Origin: Athripsodes cinereus
Lineage: Eukaryota > Arthropoda > Insecta > Trichoptera > Leptoceridae
NCBI GenBank assembly: GCA_947579605.1
Contig: OX388321.1
Location: forward strand, 20,761,614 to 20,825,613
DNA length: 64,000 nucleotides
Direction of reading: 5' to 3'
Every line of letters starts with the position of its first letter. Position 1 is the first letter of the stretch. The notes below the pieces were generated by a model. It was not told the DNA's origin. It saw nothing but the letters and a program-made list of their open reading frames with translations, and did no database searches. The position numbers were made by a program, and so were the translations under genes. Positions 1 through 12,237 of this stretch are shown one piece after another.

Positions 1-773
1 CGACAGACATTCGGTTGATGACAGCACCTCAGACAACTGTCATAAAATGCCACGACCGCCATATTTTCTTAGATGTCATTCAAATACCATAAATAATTTA
101 ATCATGGATCAAATATACAAACACAATAAATTATATTATTACAAAGGTCTAACAATAACACAAAACTTTGCTATAAAAATAAAATATTATCAAATTATAA
201 AAGCAATTAAACCAATATGACAGTTATCAACAAAAAGCCAGAACCATTGAAATGTTATTTATAATACCGACAAAAATTAAGAAGTAATCAAGTTCATTTA
301 AAAGAAACATTTATTTTATAACTATTAATTAATATCTTAAAAACATTTTATTACTATCTGAATAAAGTAAAAAAAATAATGGAATTTATGAAGTTGTTGT
401 GAACGCATAAATACTTGATAATTTTGAATTATTTTTATGTAGATGTATAGTATTCAACCTGGAGAACAAGAATCCGGCGCATAATTGTGGATTTTTTAAG
501 CACAACAATAAATATTTGCATTTTTCGTATGCCCTTGACATATCACAAGTATCCTATAAATATCGGAGGCCATATTGAAATTTGTATGGTTATCATAATT
601 ACCAACATAACAAAAACAATGTTTACTGGACAAAATACAATGGAAGTCAAAATTAAACGGGGTAAAAAGTCAAAATAATGAAATGGGAAAATTATTACAA
701 TTTATTAAATCGAAAATAGACATACCTCATATTATTATTATAAATCCTTTTTCGTATATACTGTATTTGTGTT
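1..773. other. AT-rich upstream region, no gene seen
   Basis: No convincing coding sequence on either strand; the frame at 487-678 is AT-rich and unlike any known family. The first 75 bases are less AT-rich and contain a GCCAT motif within an accgccat context, which could be the edge of a promoter of a gene lying outside the window. That is only a guess. Confidence 0.5.
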
Positions 774-1294
774 GTTAGGTAGTCTGGTGCTAATATATGC
801 AAAAACACATTTATTACGTTGACTGATTGCGGGTTAGGTTTGTTAGGTAGTACGGTGCTAATATATGCAAAAACACATTTATTACGTTGACTGATTGCTG
901 GTTAGGTTTGTTAGGTAGTACGGTGCTAATATATGCAAAAACACATTTATTACGTTGACTGATTGCGGGTTAGGTTTGTTAGGTAGTACGGTGCTAATAT
1001 ATGCAAAAACACATTTATTACGTTGACTGATTGCGGGTTAGGTTTGTTAGGTAGTACGGTGCTAATATATGCAAAAACACATTTATTACGTTGACTGATT
1101 GCTGGTTAGGTTTGTTAGGTAGTACGGTGCTAATATATGCAAAAACACATTTATTACGTTGACTGATTGCGGGTTAGGTTTGTTAGGTAGTACAGTGCTA
1201 ATATATGCAAAAACACATTTATTACATTGACTGATTGCGGGTTAGGTTTGTTAGGTAGTACGGTGCTAATATATGCAAAAACACATTTATTACT
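774..1294. repeat. 68-bp minisatellite, about 7.7 copies
   Basis: Units start at 774, 842, 910, 978, 1046, 1114, 1182 and 1250, an exact 68-bp period with very few substitutions (for example gcgggttagg versus gctggttagg). Each unit holds GGTTAGGTTTGTTAGGTAG, so TTAGG, the usual insect telomere pentamer, occurs twice per unit. The near-identity of units indicates recent expansion or homogenisation. It ends about 970 bp upstream of the Rox8 start codon. Confidence 0.95.
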
Positions 1295-1864
1295 TTAATT
1301 TTATAAAATTAGTGATATATATGGTATTTATGGATTTAATTAATTTTTTTATTGAAAATTTATCATTTTTCTCTATGATATGCATTGTTTATGTCATATT
1401 GGTAAACCTGCAATTCATTTCCTCTATTTTAGTGTCAACATGGCGTCCGATACTTGTTTTGATTGTGATGTGTAAATCGTGGACAAAATATGCAAATAAT
1501 TAATTTTGTGTGCATTAAATCAACTTATTTTGGATGGATTATCATTTCTCTGGTAGAAAACTACATACTCACATGATTATAACTTGAAAATTCATAATTA
1601 GTTTTTTGAATAGTTCACCTATCCTACATATTTACCAAAATAATGAATGTAAAAAAATAAAAGATGTATTTGTGTACTTGTAAAATTTTTATTTATAAAA
1701 AAAGTAATGTTGTGCCCATCTCTTAAAGAGGAATTGTTATTTTTTTTCAAATATTGATTCGTTCATTGTTTCATAGGTATACAAGTATTGAATTTAATAA
1801 TTTGATATTTTTGGATTCAATTAATACATCATTTAGCGCTGATTTTCACAAAATAATTAAAAAG

Positions 1865-2255
1865 TATAAATTCCCGCGTTAATTTTGAAATGAAAAACGG
1901 ATGCCACGTGTATGGGGTGCGTTGTGCGTTGCAAAGTCATAGAATATTGTGGAGCTCGGACAGGAAGTGAAGAGCAACAGCAACGTCTATGTGGTTCATG
2001 GTTGTGGTTGTGGGGAAATGAACACTCGATTCGACGCTGTTACGCCTGGTACATAGAGGAATATTATTATAATATTAGAATAGAATTTCAAGTGAGAAAG
2101 TTAATGTCCTACATCTTACATCCCGAGACACTTGTGCGTTTGTGGAGTGCGCCAATATTCAGTTATATTCGTTAGTAAGTGAGTTGTGAATAGCGGCGGC
2201 GGCGGCACACACGGTGCAGTGTTGTGTTAGTGATTTATATATTTTCTTTACACAG
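1865..2255 (+). promoter_or_regulatory. Rox8 promoter/5'UTR region with a possible 81-nt leader intron
   Basis: GC content rises here. TTCCCGCG (1871-1878) resembles an E2F site and CACGTG (1905-1910) is an E-box. A strong donor GTAAGTGAG begins at 2175 and a pyrimidine-rich acceptor ending CACAG closes at 2255, so 2175-2255 could be a small 5'UTR intron and 2256 the first base of the coding exon. A (GGC)n run sits between them at about 2192-2205. Motif matches only; no transcription start is visible. Confidence 0.4.
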
Positions 2256-2266
2256 TGAACTCAAAT

Positions 2267-5200
2267 ATGGGTGACGAAAGCCATCCTAAGACTCTTTACG
2301 TAGGGAACCTCGAGGGCTCCGTCACGGAAGAGTTCTTGTGCGCTCTCTTCTCTCAGATCGGTGAGGTGAAGGGATGTAAGATCATCAGAGAGCCGGGTAA
2401 CGATCCCTATGCATTTATCGAGTTTACCAATCACACGTCAGCAGCTACGGCTCTGGCTGCTATGAACAAGAGGGTGTTTCTGGATAAGGAGATGAAGGTG
2501 AACTGGGCCACCAGCCCTGGCAACCAGCCCAAGACTGATACAAGTAACCATCACCACATTTTTGTAGGGGACTTGTCCCCGGAGATTGAAACTCAGACAC
2601 TCAGGGAGGCATTTGCTCCCTTTGGAGAAATCTCCAATTGCAGAATAGTCAGAGATCCCCAGACACTCAAGTCAAAAGGTTATGCATTTGTGTCGTTTGT
2701 TAAAAAGGCAGAAGCGGAGAATGCTATAGCTGCTATGAATGGACAGTGGTTGGGATCGAGGTCCATTAGAACAAACTGGTCCACAAGGAAACCTCCCGCT
2801 GTGCGACCCAATGAAGGTGGAACAAATAATAAAAGGGGCAAGCAACCAACGTTTGATGAGGTCTACAACCAAAGTAGCCCAACTAATTGTACGGTTTACT
2901 GCGGCGGATTTACTAATAATGTAATATCTGAAGAATTAATGCAGAACACATTTTCACAGTTTGGTCAGATACAGGACATTAGGGTATTTAAAGATAAAGG
3001 TTACGCCTTTATAAGATTCACAACCAAAGAGGCGGCCACACACGCCATTGAAGCTACTCACAATACAGAAATAAGTGGACACACAGTCAAGTGCTTCTGG
3101 GGAAAAGAGAATGGAGGAGGAGACTCACAGGTCAGTAACACAAACAAAACAATGTGCACACACGTATATATGACATAACCTTATTCTTAAATTCATAGTG
3201 TGTCATCACAATGGAACACCATACAGTTGCTTAGTCACCTTTACAGTATACTATCTCAGCTACACATTGTTTTGGTACGAGTTGGGCATCTTTACTATTT
3301 ACCATTATTCAGTACTTCAGTATTAATTTACCTAATAACTATTCTGTGCACAGCGGTATGCCAACCATGCTGAATGTCTTAATTTTTCATTGAGATGAAG
3401 AGGTCTTCTTGTATGTTTATTACACATAACTAGTCTTGCGGGCTTCTCCACTTGTGGGAGATGTGGTGATGGTAGATAGAAAATATTTTACCATGTTTTG
3501 ATACAGTAATATTATACATTTTTTTCCTTCCATCCTAAGACCTTGCCCACCTCCACTTCTAGATGTTGTCCATTGTAGGACTTAGTCCTTAGATATTTTC
3601 CCACAAATTTAACTTTTGTTTGTTCCATGGAGTCCCTGGCAAGCAGGAGTTCTCCCACTTTTTTGTAACTTTTCAAATGTCCCGTTAAAGGCAGGTGTTC
3701 CTAAAACAACACAAATAAGACCAACCGTCATTTTTTTTATTTGTTTACTTACAATTAAGTTTACTGGCTACCCTATTTCTATTTGTGAGAGATGCCGTGA
3801 CGGTATGTATAGATGGCAACATTTGATTACATTAAATTGTTTTATATTTTACATAAATTGCTATTTTATAATTCGATCCCAGGTGCCAACAAACTCCCCT
3901 TTCACGACACAAGCTTTTAGTAGCTTACTGTGAAAGGTGTATAAGGTTGTATTATGGTTTATAACAAAACCCAGATATATCTTTTTTAAAAAAAAAATGT
4001 TATTTCGTATTTCCTGAAGATCAAAGTGTTTTTTGTACAGCTTGAGACTAAATAGCGCTCCACATAAGTTGACTGAGTACTAGTGATTATACCCAGTAGA
4101 AAATTTGGACGGCATAATCATGGGTATTTGGCTATCATCATAGTTATCCATAGTTGTTTCATATTTGAATGTTGACAGTTTTTCAGGAGCACAACAAAGA
4201 GATGTATTCGTCCATCTTGTTAATTCTTATAAAACAAATGAATAATCGTCAATTTTACAGATCCTTGTATGTTTACCGTAGTGGGCTGTAAATCAATGGA
4301 TCTAGATGTTTTATTAACATTTATTTAGAGAGTTCGCTTTGAATGGACAACACCAAATAGGCAAAGCAGGAAAAGTATGATAGATCATATAGGTCACAGT
4401 GCAAATAACGATCCATCTAATAAATTATTTATTTATTGTATTCTTTTTGCACATCATTCATATAACAAAATCAACAGAGCAGTTTACATAAGAAAAAATG
4501 TGATGATGTGGAGTGGCGAGATTATCACTATATAGGATTTCTTCCTTTCTTCTCTTGGCATAACATATTTGAAGATGTTAAATATCTTACTTGAGATGTT
4601 TTACATACACTTGCCTGTTACAGGACACTCAAAAACTTACATAAAAGTGTGGGAAACCTATTCTTTGCTGGAGACTCCACAGAAACTATAATATACAATT
4701 AACTCATAAATAAATAAATCATTCGCATTGATCAAAATTTTGGTACATATTTTATGATTTAATTGAAAAAATACATTGAAGGAGACCCACCGACCACCCG
4801 GATAGCGCAGAAGTCTGGGGACTTCCATTTATCCGAATTCTACACTACACAAATTTTGTCCATACCGGAGGCGCCATAGTGGGCAGCCTGAGGGGCTGGC
4901 CGGCCAAAAAAAAACCCCCATGTGTGGAATCTTTTGACTACACTCCTTCGATGTCCCTCTAGCCGAGAGAAGCAAAAACAAGCAATTACATTTTATTCTC
5001 ACACATTCTTTTAATACGAAATTACTGTCGAAAATTAATATGGGTCTTTAGCACTGACAATTGCTATCAATTTAAAATATAAATAAACAAAATGACAATG
5101 TTTGGCTTTAACAAACATTTGACATATTTTTTTATTTACGGATACCTCAAAATATGTAGAGTTTTCAACATAGGTGAATATGCAATCAGAAAGGACATAA

Positions 5201-8200
5201 TAAAGACTATCACACTATGTTCATAGCTCACATTGTTATATTATAGTTTTTTCCCGACATACAGAAGTGTGTATTGAGGTTATGTTGTATTATCCAACAT
5301 GTAAACAAAGCAATAAGTGTGTATGTATCATGGCCGCCATGTGACATTTCATATTGTTGTATTATATCAACATAATTCCCTGCTTTATCTTTCGGTGTTG
5401 TTATATTATCTATTTAAACAAATGCTATACTTATCTGATAAATTAAACTTGAAATATATAAGTATATATTTTTTTAAATATTCATGCTTTGATAATAATA
5501 GTATTATTCAAATATTTTTGCTGTTCATTGTTTTGATTCATATACATATGTATGTTGTACAATGGAACATTCTAGCTAATTTCAAACTTTGTTATTATTC
5601 ATCATTGTGAATTTATTGGCACTGCAGTGTCTCTTTCTCTTTCACTCTCCCTACCATTGTAGCAGCTCTCATAAGTGGGGTAACCATCAGACTAACTGCG
5701 TTTAATAAAATTGTAGTCAATGCACTGTAAAGAAGGACCGAATAAATAAATATAATATACATTCAAGTATCCTCTCCCAATATAACTCAATATTGAGTGA
5801 ATGTCTAGAGCAGTGATGCACAAACCGCGGTCCTTGGTCGGTATATCTGCAGCCCGCCAGCCAATTATAATATGTACCTATATTATATTATAATATTAAA
5901 AAAATGTCAATACCAGTGATAATCGGATATTCGTTAAAAGTACCGGATACTTAATAATTCGAGTAAATATTCTTTAAGAAAACTGAAGAGTTTTTGAAAT
6001 ATTTCGAATTTCTATACCATTTTAAAATTTGGTGGGGGGGGGGGGGGTAGAAATTTTAATGCGTGAGCGTTTCTAGAAATTAAAACTGTTAGTGTTATTT
6101 TTATTATAGCGGCCCATCCTTGCCTCCTAATCTTCCCGAGTGGCTCCTGTTCCCTATAAGTCTGTGCATCCCTGGTCTAGAGAATGATAAAATTTTAAAA
6201 AAAATATCCTCTCTGTGTCAGTCAATGTTCAGACATTTAGGATGGGTGGAATATCTCAATGCTGAATTGAAGATGTTCAATGTCTTTTGTGTTTCATATA
6301 TATTTTTAATTTTTATATTTATATTTTCCTCATCTCTCATCGTGGTATTTTTATTTGAAAGTGGGGCAACTAGTGGAGGATTTGATTTTGAGGTTAAATG
6401 ATTTGTGTTAATTATTTTTTACATTTCTGTCTTATCTATATCATTGTTACATCTCCAATAATGGGGTAGTCAGTAAATGTAAATGATAAACGGCTTAATC
6501 TTTCTCTCCGTGCCAATAAATAAAAAAACTAAACCATGAGAGTTTTGTCCTATGTATGAGAAATGTCCTGATGTATGTATGTATTATAACATGTGTCTAT
6601 ATAAATATTATATATGTGTGTATAATGTAGTTATAGTGGTGGTGTATCATTACACTGAGGGTTGTGACTCATATATACAGATTGTTACTTATCCTGGCAA
6701 CACACTTATCATTATTACATACCTATCACTATAGAATACACACATATAATAGGTACCTATGCTACTCACTGTACTATCGGGGAAAAATGAGCGATATGTT
6801 TATATGATTTTGTAATTTGCTGGGTCCACGCATAACTTAGCAAATGAACGATCTTTCTTTCTGAGGAAAAGAGAGACAGAACAATTTTTTCACACCATTT
6901 TTTTGGCAAGTGTAGACACGGCTATTAAGTAAGTCTGCAAGTTTGTTAGCTAATATATTTTTATTTAGTAGAGAGCATATATTTTTTCCATTGATACATT
7001 GATGTGTAATTATCCTGTTCTCTTAACATTTAAGTATGGAGTCACTGGAATAGAGTAGATCTTCCATTTGTATTCTATATCATTTATGTTGAGTGTTTTG
7101 TGAAAGACTGTAAAAATGTGTGTTGTTTTCATCACGCTGGCAAAGTATTTGATTGTTTATATTCATTTCGTTCTTTCTCCGCATCCATCTTGCTTGCAAA
7201 CATTGTCCATACCCATGCATTTACTGTGGCGTTTACCTCACTCTGGTATTGATCTATTACAGGTGCAAGTGTAGATATTATATTTGTTTATTTATGAGGC
7301 GAAATGTCAGTGAATGGCTTGGCTTGACAAGTTACACCTTTGTCCCATTCACTGTTAAAAAAGAAATTATACAAACGTTCACATCATCGCAAAAATATAT
7401 ATTGTACACTTAACATTGTCAATTTAGCAGGGAAAGGTATCACATATCCCGATTTATTATTTTATATATGGATAGATATGTATATAACAAGTAAAAGTTT
7501 GATTGGTTGATTGAGTGTAAGAGAGTTTCAACTTACGGGTGTATTAAAGATAGAAGTGGAATCTCTCCACACCTTAGATCCCCTCAAAATCCTAGACTTC
7601 ATGAGGTGTCTGGGACTTGAGGGTTCGCTTTAACTGGCAACACCAGGAAAGCTTAGTAGTGGGAGTATAATAAATCTTATAGGTCGCGGTGCATACTATA
7701 CCCCAACAATAAAATAAAGTGATATGGGTGTATTACTTTTTAATTCTTCCACTGTACACACAGTCACACCCTGGATAGTAGTGATAATTAGTATTGTAAT
7801 TTTAATCACTATACAGGAGTTATCTACATGCAGGCTACTACTAATATCTCCATTGTATTAATTAATCATATCCATTATACACATATAATATAATATAATA
7901 TAATATATTCTCATGCATCTTTATCATACCTACATCATGATAGTCCTCCTTGTATATATATCTACACTATATCTCCTTTTTATATTATGAAATGCCTTTG
8001 TATGTATTTATGATATATGTAGGTGATGTGCATCAGACACATATTTAAATTATGTCATGTGAGAGTTGAGATTATGGCTTGTAATATCGTCCTCACAGTC
8101 TTTTTATCAAAGGTTATAAAATCTATACTCCTATGAAAAATTATGCATACCATGTGAGGGGAGACATGTTGGGGTGGTGTCTCTTTCTAACACTGCATAA

Positions 8201-11200
8201 TACTTACACTTTCCCTCTCATGATACACGTTTTCAAGGAAGTGAACCTTGTTATTTATAATGTCTTTCTAACTATAATTTTTTTGTAGTGTGTAACATTA
8301 TACTTTTTGATCCATTATTTTATTGAAATCTATTTATAAGAATTACGGATTTTAATCTATTGCTAAAAACATTTCTAACCACTGCCAAACCAAAGTCAGT
8401 TGTCATAACATAGGAACACATGTGAAGTTGTTTGCCTCTCAAATATTTGACAGCTTTATGGAAAAAACCATGTGACTCTTATTGCCCTTTAGGACTCCTA
8501 CACCTCCCTAACTTTTATAGTGGAATAGATTACACTTAGAGTGAATCACACTAAATAACATTGGTAATAACAGTGCTCTGATTGGTTGACTATGATTGAC
8601 ATCTTTTATTTATTTAAACTAATAATTACTACAGTAATTCACTTTATCACACTCACTGTAATCAGTATGGTTGCATCACGAAGCGGTAGTAGGTCGATAG
8701 CGGGAGGAATCAAATCTGGGATCTCTCGATTGTAAGTCCAATATTTTTCCATCGGGTTCTGGCCACACTCTCATTCATTTAATCTCTAATTATAGTTTTT
8801 CTACTTCATCCATTTGATCCACATGATTGTTGCAACCAACCAAAAACTCAATGACATTGAAATAACACTGTAAAAAAGTAATAATGGTCATAAATACATA
8901 AGCAATTGTACTTCAGTCACGTCAGTAACATAGTTCCATATGGAAACATGTACGCAGTAAAGTACAGTGACATTCATTTGTTTTATTGCCATATAAACAT
9001 ATCACTGTTGCACGCTATTTATACTATTGCATGTCGTGATCTGATTTTGCAATACTGTTTCACGGCAAACTTTAATAAAATGTTGGATAACATAATTAAT
9101 GTTGAAACATATGATTTGGTGTATTGCTAAAGGTACAGACACTAAAGAGATCTACTCAACAAAGTCTTCCCAAACAAATAGAATGTTTGCCGTATCTGTG
9201 TGCAGTGCTATGAAAAGCTATTTTTCTTTAGAGATATTTGACACATGTGTATGAAGCACTGTGTGGATACAAAAGAACAAGTTTTCCATTTTTTTTGTAA
9301 ATTGTTTGTGATACATATTTTGTCTATCGTCTTTGATTGAAAACATCGCAATTCAATGATACCCAAATTGTTGATTTATTTGTTAGATATTTTAAACATT
9401 TCTCTCCGTCAGCTAAGAGGCTTTTCTCCAATTACCAAATAAAAAAAATGTTAGTTAAAACTTCATAGACTTTGTAATTTGTCCTTAAACTACTAATATC
9501 TTTGTATAAACACATTGGCCTCTCCCAAAAGTGGTAAGAGTTATAAAAAAATACACGTATTCATTGTACATAAAATGAATAATTGCAGGACTCTAATTTA
9601 ATTTGGTAGTCAGAAGGTCAACAATTGTTTGTGAGATATCCCCTCAGTTCTGTACATCGCGAAACAATCTTCTGTACTTCTCATATGCATCCACTAATGT
9701 CAGGAAAAGGAAACACCTTAATGTCTGTAGGATTATCCAACCCATTTGAATTGCTCTTTTAAGCTCCCATGGAAGAAATCAGCCTCCTCTTCTTTACATC
9801 AATAAATTACTCGTATAAATCTATTTTGGTTTCTTTTCAAATGTTTCCAATATCAGCTGTTGGATCACCACACCATTACAAACTTAAAGAGTGCATTGAG
9901 TTTTCTGTATTTGTATAGTTATGTTGTGTTTGTATTGCGTTGTATTTTATTTTATTGTTTATGTAATGTATTTTCTATCTTTTTCTTGCAGAACATGGCA
10001 GGGGCCCAACAACAAATGGCCCAAGGACAGTACCCATTCAATTATCAACAGCAAATGAGCTATTGGTATCCACAGGTATTACATTAATTTGTATTGTCTT
10101 AGATTACATCATGTCACGATTTTTGTCATTTTCAGTGGATTTATGCAAATTAACACTTATTGATCAATGATTGTGGTTCAATGACTAGTATATTAAGATA
10201 TTTAGATAGATTCTCAATTATTAATGCGTTAATGCAATAGTCACTAAATATAAGTATTTGAAATCATTTAATTTTATATTAATCTCAGTTAATTATAAAT
10301 CTGAATACATTGTTTTTCTCTGGATCACGTGATTGAAAGTATGGGACAGGTTACCAACCGCATCAATTTAATTAGAGATTAAAATATTTAGTTTTATATG
10401 CATCTCTTGCTCTTTGTACACAAATAAATGCACTTTCTCATATATTAAATATTTTGATTGTAATATTTGCAGGGCTACCCAGGTATGCAGGGCTACATGC
10501 CACCAGGCTACACTTATCAGCAGTATGCAGCCGCTTACAATAATCCACAGGCAGCTGCAGGTAAATAAATATATCATCATCACATTATAGTCTGTACGAC
10601 TAAACCTCACATAGACCATAGTACCTTGATATCGTTAAGGTTCTTGGACAAGTTTTAGATTTTTTTTTATAGTGTATGTAGACACTTAAAGAAAACTGGC
10701 AATATAATACATAAATTATTACGAACACATTATAAGATCTGGCCAGCAGGGCTACTTTTGACACAATCTAAATAAGATCTTAATCTAGTCTTGATCTTAG
10801 ACATACAACGCGCGAAGGGACTATGCTCAAAAATACTACGCTACCACCACTGCGAGATTGGTATGCTCGTATTTTTGACTAATAGTCACTTCGTGCATCA
10901 TATGATTAAGATTAAGATCGTTTTTAGATTTTGTCAAGAGTAACCCTACAGTACAGATTTAATTAACTTTGTACCTGTTGTTAATAACCTATGATGAGGG
11001 GTACAGTTAAAAAGAGCAAAAGTAGTCAGTATTTTTTGTTTGTCGCAAAAGCTACTCGCCAAAAATTATATAGGGGATGTGTGGGAGGACAAACTAAAGG
11101 GGGTGCTCTCGCAGAGAATCTTGCTTCTCAAAGGAGCAAAGAGGAACACACAGAGCAGGTCAAAGTAGTCAAAAAAAATATCTATAAAACTTTCCTTTTA

Positions 11201-12237
11201 CATATCCACATGAGGATTGAAGCCAGAGAAAGAGTTGAATAAGAATTTTGTGAGGTTTTATCAATTGAATATCATTTTAGTTTATCAATATTGTAAGAAA
11301 ATGTATCATAATTGTCAAAAAGTTGTATAAGTTTTGACCACTACCTATATTGGCAATAGCATTTCTAAACTAAAATATTCTGCTATTACTTTTACCGTCA
11401 CGGCATATCCCACAAGTAGGGTAGCTAAAAAACTGCAAGTAAATATAATAAACATGCAGATTATCCTCTCTGTGACAATGAATAAATAAGACATTCTGAA
11501 TGGGTGGCATACCTCATAGCTGTATTTTAGATTTAGTGTTACTGTGACACTTGAAAACCTACAAAGAATTGCGGAATATTATTTTTTTACTAGGGACTCT
11601 ACGGGTTTAATACTAGCACTAAAATATTGTTTTTCTCAAAACTACTGATCACTAGCTGCTTCTTTTTACCTTTATCCTTTTCACTCTTTATTATACAGAA
11701 TTTATGTGTTTAACATGACCTCAAAGGTTTTACAAAAGTTTTTTTTTTGACTAATGATTGATTTAAAATATTTTTCAGTATGATACAACATTTAATAATA
11801 TCTCAATTAAATAATAATTGTTCAGTGGAATCCCCGGCAAAGAATAGGCATCTCACTTCAGTGGTCTGCAAAAAATTAGTGTTTGTATACCATTGTGAAT
11901 GAGTCATTTAATACCTTCAATTCAGAGATGAGGTGTGCCTTGATCCTGAATGTCTTAATTTCCTATAAGTCGGCTAACTGACCCATTCGTGGGATATGCG
12001 GTGATGTTAATAATTTGTTGTGAATCACTGTATATGTTTAGGATAAGGTTATCATTAAGATTGTAGTTGTTGTGAATAAATATATTAAAAGTGAACTTTA
12101 TAACTACAGAGTCATTTCCAGGTTACCGCATGGCCTTACAGCCGGGATGGGGGGCACCCGGGGCGGCGGCCGCACAAGGGACGCAGCCCACCGTAATGTA
12201 CGCAGCAGCTGCCATGCAACAATACCAGTCACAGTAG
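2267..12237 (+). CDS. Rox8: TIA-1/TIAR-type RNA-binding protein (Rox8 orthologue), 4 coding exons
   Basis: Coding exons: 2267-3130, 9992-10075, 10473-10560, 12122-12237 (stop TAG 12235-12237); all introns GT-AG; 1152 nt, 383 aa, close to human TIA-1 (386). Three RRMs: RRM1 about residues 9-82 (RNP2 LYVGNL, RNP1-like DPYAFIEF), RRM2 about 97-171 ([14 protein letters not shown]), RRM3 about 209-278 ([14 protein letters not shown]). The tail, about 289-383, is rich in Gln, Tyr, Ala and Gly ([13 protein letters not shown]), the prion-like region that drives stress-granule assembly in this family. Family role: binds U-rich RNA, promotes weak 5' splice site use by U1 recruitment, represses translation under stress. 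The ATG at 2267 has A at -3 and G at +4; an upstream in-frame GTG is not needed. All three RRMs lie in one exon. If intron 1 were retained, 15 extra codons and a stop at 3176-3178 would give a tail-less protein. Confidence 0.97.
3349..3474 (+). repeat. Dispersed family A, 3' part
   Basis: Shares the segment tgaatgtcttaatttt ... catgtttattacac ... ccacttgtgggagatg with copies at 33711, 42181, 50016 and 62251. The 5' half is missing. It lies just after the Rox8 RRM exon. Confidence 0.7.
3627..3812 (+). repeat. Dispersed family A, internally deleted copy
   Basis: Opens with the family start (gagtccctggcaag), then tgtcccgttaaaggcagg, and ends with the family end (tgagagatgccgtgacggta). The middle is shortened. 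Confidence 0.7.
3870..3990 (+). repeat. tRNA-derived SINE fragment (same family as 45581)
   Basis: Box B-like attcgatcccag followed by the body gtgaaaggtgtataagg and ccagatat, matching the longer copy at 45581-45740. The box A half is absent, so it is 5'-truncated. Confidence 0.7.
4565..4681 (-). repeat. Dispersed family A, 5' half
   Basis: Reverse complement of the family start: cttgcctgttacaggacactc, then attctttgctggagactcc. The 3' half with the (TAG)n end is missing. Confidence 0.65.
4779..4960 (+). repeat. GC-rich SINE-like element (family C)
   Basis: Contains ccacccggatagcgcag, ggcagcctgaggggctgg and ccatgtgtggaatctt, related to 21483-21690 and to a short insert at 53844-53894. GGATAGCGCAGAAGTCTGG resembles a pol III box A, so it may be tRNA-derived. 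It is much more GC-rich than its surroundings. Confidence 0.55.
5640..5757 (-). repeat. Dispersed family A, 3' end
   Basis: Reverse complement of the family end: ataagtggggtaaccatcag then actaactgcgtttaataaa. Ends shortly before the hAT-like element at 5811. Confidence 0.6.
5811..6174. mobile_element. hAT-like non-autonomous element, perfect 8-bp TSD
   Basis: The 364-bp element starts CAGTGATGCACAAACC and ends GTCTGTGCATCCCTG (imperfect inverted ends). It is flanked on both sides by GTCTAGAG (5803-5810 and 6175-6182), the 8-bp duplication expected for hAT. It encodes no transposase. It carries the shared core on the reverse strand (around 5975-6035) and a run of 14 G at 6034-6047. Confidence 0.85.
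6440..6530 (-). repeat. Dispersed family A fragment
   Basis: Reverse-strand match to the family 3' part: ataatggggtagtcag and tctctccgtgccaataaa. Confidence 0.45.
7612..7700 (+). repeat. Repeat shared with 4326-4432
   Basis: Both stretches read gttcgctttrantggcaacacc followed by a diverged tail with ataggtcrcrgtgca. Divergence is moderate and the family is unknown. Confidence 0.4.
7884..7907. repeat. (TAATA)n microsatellite
   Basis: About five tandem TAATA units in Rox8 intron 1. Confidence 0.8.
8685..8770 (-). repeat. tRNA-derived SINE fragment (family B)
   Basis: On the minus strand it reads gtggccagaacccgatgg (box A area) and gatttgattcctcccgc (box B area), matching the better preserved copy at 35640-35816. 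Confidence 0.6.
10076..10472 (+). other. Rox8 intron 2
   Basis: A 397-nt intron, GTATTA to TTTGCAG, AT-rich, with no further feature seen. Confidence 0.85.
10747..10948. mobile_element. Palindromic (foldback) element, CAG duplication
   Basis: A 202-bp element whose ends are inverted copies: AGGGCTACTTTTGACA at the left and TGTCAAGAGTAACCCT at the right. The inverted similarity continues almost to the centre. CAG flanks both sides (10744-10746 and 10949-10951). A related copy at 62834-63038 is flanked by CTG. No coding capacity; superfamily not recognised. Confidence 0.75.
11393..11600 (-). repeat. Dispersed family A, near-complete copy
   Basis: Reverse complement running from the 3' end (cgtcacggcatatcccacaa) through agacattctgaatgggtggc to the family start (tactagggactct). 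About 208 bp. Confidence 0.75.
11823..12008 (+). repeat. Dispersed family A copy
   Basis: Starts aatccccggcaaagaatagg and ends cattcgtgggatatgcggtg. It ends about 110 bp upstream of the last Rox8 exon. Confidence 0.75.

Larger units (their letters stand above)
3131..9991 (+). other. Rox8 intron 1 (6.9 kb), repeat-filled
   Basis: Begins GTCAGT and ends in a long T-rich tract plus TTGCAG. It contains dispersed-family copies, two tRNA-SINE fragments, one hAT-like element, a GC-rich short element at 4779-4960 and simple repeats. I see no extra coding exon. Confidence 0.85.
10561..12121 (+). other. Rox8 intron 3
   Basis: A 1561-nt intron, GTAAAT to TTTCCAG. It holds the palindromic element at 10747, a family A copy on each strand (11393-11600 and 11823-12008), and a segment at 10690-10745 that recurs at 54186-54256 (cataaat, then ataagatctggcc). 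Confidence 0.85.

Noticed and set aside
1912..2175. 87-codon frame upstream of Rox8
   Set aside because: It sits in the promoter/leader region, has no recognisable domain, and ends exactly at a likely splice donor. At best it would be an upstream ORF.
3131..3178. In-frame continuation of the Rox8 first exon by 15 codons
   Set aside because: A consensus donor (CAG/GTCAGT) ends the exon at 3130 and the frame resumes exactly at 9992. The extension is only intron read-through.
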